DNA from: Pontimonas sp.
GTDB taxonomy: Bacteria > Actinomycetota > Actinomycetes > Actinomycetales > Microbacteriaceae
Direction of reading: 5' to 3'
Assembly (NCBI GenBank): GCA_018402295.1
Contig: JAGYJI010000004.1
Span: 1-64,000, forward strand
Length of the DNA stretch: 64,000 nucleotides
Positions 62,283 to 64,000 of the stretch are shown here, one piece after another. A program made the translations under genes and the position numbers. The notes under the pieces are model-generated. The model had not been told where the DNA came from and searched no databases. It saw nothing but the letters and a program-made list of their open reading frames with translations. Within the stretch, counting starts at the first letter, position 1, and every line of letters begins with the position of its first letter.

Positions 62283-63414
62283 TAGCGGACCGAGGCACCC
62301 TCAGCCATGCCCTCCACGACCAACGCGGCAAGTTCTCGGGCCGCCTCCTTGGTATAGGGGCTCAGGCGCGCCCAATCCACGATGGAACCAGCGGCAAGGA
62401 ACGGGTCATAGGGAATTCGGACGACATCGCGGACTCGAGACACAAAGTGCTGCTCAATTTCGTCAAGCTTCACGACGTTGGTGCCCTGCGTGGCGGTGTT
62501 CAACGCAACAATGGCGTTCTTGACGAGCTCACCGTACCCATTGGCCTCCAGCCAGGTGAGGGTCTCAGAAGCCAAACGGGCCTCATCAACGCTCCCCCGG
62601 ACACTACAACCAGCCCATCGGCCCGCTCCAGGGTGGGGCGCATCACCGAGTGCACCACACCTGTTCCGCAGTCGGTGAGGATTATGGAATAGAACCTGGC
62701 GGCTTGGTCAGCGACAACGTTGTAGTCGTCCTCATCGAAAGCTTCAGAGAGCAGCGGGTCAGTGTCGGAGGCGAGAACGTGAAAGCGAGTCTTGTCTTTC
62801 GAGACAAGCTCCGCGAAATCAGTGAAAGACGAAATCCCGGCAGACAGGTTGACCACATCCCGAACAGTGGCGCCGGTGGAGCGGGCGACACGTTCGGCCA
62901 GTGTTCCTCGGTCGGGGTTGGCGTCGATACCCAACACGCGGTCATCGCGAACCTCGGCAAGGGCCATCCCCAAGAGTGTGGTGACCGTGGTCTTTCCGAC
63001 TCCTCCCTTGCGGGTGAGCACAGGAACAAACCGGCTCCCTTGTTCAAACGGATACGAAATTCTCCGGTCCATGGCTTTGCGCTCGCGGACGGCACGGGAA
63101 TCACCAACATTGAGGGAGTGAAAGGACACCTCGTAGAGGAACCTCTGCCACGCACCTTCTGGCACCTCGCGGTAGCGACCCGACGAGTCGATGAGTCGGT
63201 CATCTGTCAACATCGCAGAAGGCTCTGGAGCGTCCCCACGGTGTTCTGGCCTGCGGTGATACAGCTCATCGGTTGGTGGCGTTACGGCGAGCGTCATGCT
63301 CTCATCGCTGGCCACCTCAGGTGCGCCCGCGTCCACAGTCTCTTCCTCCACCGACACCTCTCCCTCCTCAGGGAGGGCCGCGTCCGGAGACTGACGAGTG
63401 GTTTTTCGAGCCAT
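62282..63414 (-). CDS. ParA/MinD-like ATPase (frameshifted)
   Basis: Deviant Walker-A ATPase of about 377 residues. An acidic, probably disordered N-terminus (ALPEEGEVSVEEETVDAGAPEV) is followed by the Walker A box VLTRKGGVGKTTVTTLLGMAL, IDANPDRGTLAERV and IILTDCGTGVVHSVM. After a frameshift at a C5 run on the forward strand (62594-62598, one base missing) it continues DEARLASETLTWLEANGYGELVKNAIVALN to the end. A long N-terminal extension resembles ATPases linked to actinobacterial secretion or chromosome positioning. There is no parB nearby, so it is not the segregation ParA of the origin. Exact role unknown. Confidence 0.8.
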
Positions 63415-63494
63415 TGAGGAAATCCTTATCTGACAAGTTGTGGGCGGAGGCCGAAATCTGATTCTATCGACTCACGCAGAAAACAAAATATCTT
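63415..63494 (-). promoter_or_regulatory. Upstream region of the ParA-like gene
   Basis: 80-bp AT-rich gap. TAGAAT (minus strand, near 63467) is a fair -10, and AAGGA stands 8 nt before the ATG as ribosome site. Nothing else recognisable. Confidence 0.35.
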
Positions 63495-64000
63495 TTAGCC
63501 CTCGGAGACCTCCAGGAGCAAATCTCCGGCCTCAACCTGTTGGGTTTTGGGTATTGCCCAGCGTGAGACCACTCCTGACACGTTAGCGCTGATGCCGGCT
63601 TCCATCTTCATCGCCTCGATGGTGGCGACCACCTGACCCTCGGCAACGGCCTCTCCCACCTCGCAGATCACTGTCACCACGCCGGAGAAGGGGGCGGCAA
63701 CGTGGCGGGGGTTCTGAGGGTCCGCTTTCTCCACATGAGTTTCCTGTGCTTCAACGGAGCGGTCTCTCACGCTGATGGGACGAATTTGGCCATTGAGTGC
63801 GGCCATCACGGTGCGTATTCCTCGGTCATCTGGTTCAGATATCGATTCGAGCGAGACATACAGGCTCACCCCGGGCCCCACCTCAACGACGGACTCCTCG
63901 CCCAGCGGGAGACCATAGAGGTAATCTCGCGTCTTAATCACGGACACATCGCCAAACTGCTCGACCACTTCGAGGTAATCGGCGGTGGGCCCAGGAAACA
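63495..64000 (-). CDS. pyc: Pyruvate carboxylase, C-terminal part (5' end outside window)
   Basis: Carboxylates pyruvate to oxaloacetate. Only the last about 168 residues are in the window. The visible part begins with the end of the carboxyltransferase domain (GPTADYLEVVEQFGDVSVI), followed by the allosteric/linker segment SISEPDDRGIRTVMAALNGQIRPISVRDRS, and ends in the biotinyl domain HVAAPFSGVVTVICEVGEAVAEGQVVATIEAMKMEAGI, whose lysine in EAMKMEA carries biotin. This segment order is specific to pyruvate carboxylase rather than the separate BCCP of acyl-CoA carboxylases. The track start at 63968 is internal. Confidence 0.9.
   Translation of the reverse strand, partial: FPGPTADYLEVVEQFGDVSVIKTRDYLYGLPLGEESVVEVGPGVSLYVSLESISEPDDRGIRTVMAALNGQIRPISVRDRSVEAQETHVEKADPQNPRHVAAPFSGVVTVICEVGEAVAEGQVVATIEAMKMEAGISANVSGVVSRWAIPKTQQVEAGDLLLEVSEG

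Noticed and set aside
62282-63414. Chromosome-segregation ParA near the replication origin
   Set aside because: No parB, parS, dnaA or gidB neighbours, and the long acidic N-terminal extension is not typical of origin ParA proteins.
1-64000. Mobile elements, prophage, CRISPR arrays or restriction systems
   Set aside because: No transposase, integrase, phage structural gene, spaced direct repeats or cas-like ORF was seen; gene content is housekeeping throughout.

Overview
The window is a gene-dense stretch of an actinobacterial chromosome. Family-level evidence includes imuA'/imuB/dnaE2, PafBC, a tethered bcc-aa3 respiratory chain with the actinobacterial subunit IV, Wag31/DivIVA next to SepF-YggS-FtsZ, DUF3040 and DUF3043 proteins, a Rv2175c-like protein beside a PASTA kinase, and class II DAHP synthase. 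There are no mycolate genes. The compact layout and missing accessory modules suggest a streamlined Microbacteriaceae-like organism; this is inference, because no marker search was possible. Coding density is very high, no gene-free gap exceeds about 220 bp, and I see no IS element, prophage, CRISPR array or rRNA.

Layout. 1-4.9 kb (-): LexA-controlled mutasome operon imuA-imuB-dnaE2 (dnaE2 runs off the left edge), then tRNA-Leu(GAG). 5-16.6 kb (mostly +): uppP, PAC2 protein (-), HAD hydrolase, trmI, FKBP, pafB, pafC, tatA, tatC, helY, lnt. This is the usual neighbourhood of the Pup-proteasome genes, which are absent. 16.6-19.8 kb: GDPD, SDR, Nudix, trpD. 19.9-27.5 kb: ctaE-qcrCAB (+) facing ctaC-ctaD-ctaF-GNAT (-). 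27.6-35.5 kb: erpA, DUF3043, pyrD, nrdR, hisD, flavin reductase, dnaE. 35.6-52.9 kb (-): the complete dcw region, mraZ-rsmH-ftsL-ftsI-murE-murF'-mraY-murD'-ftsW-murG-murC-ftsQ-ftsZ-yggS-sepF-yggT-divIVA-rluD. 53-64 kb: DUF3040, polyprenyl synthase, Rv2175c-like, LysM protein, PASTA kinase, aroG, plsC, ROK kinase, def, ParA/MinD-like ATPase, pyruvate carboxylase (cut by the right edge).

The most unusual signal is inside the dcw operon. The murD-position gene has lost the P-loop, the other signature motifs and the whole C-terminal domain. The murF-position gene keeps only the end of the central domain and a C-terminal domain without its signature. MurE keeps its P-loop but has lost the YAHTPD and GKGHE-type motifs. 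MurC, MraY, MurG, FtsW and FtsI still look enzymatically competent. Full-length ligases elsewhere in the genome, or an altered stem-peptide pathway, must be assumed.

Regulatory signals: a perfect TCGAAC-N4-GTTCGA box inside the imuA promoter, tandem AAAGTGG MraZ boxes before mraZ, a 24-nt imperfect inverted repeat between mraZ and rsmH, and a recurring -10-like TAnnnT hexamer 6-8 nt before start codons that points to widespread leaderless transcription.

Quality: about ten genes are broken by single frameshifts, several in runs of G/C or T. These look like uncorrected sequencing indels, so I annotate the affected genes as single frameshifted CDSs.
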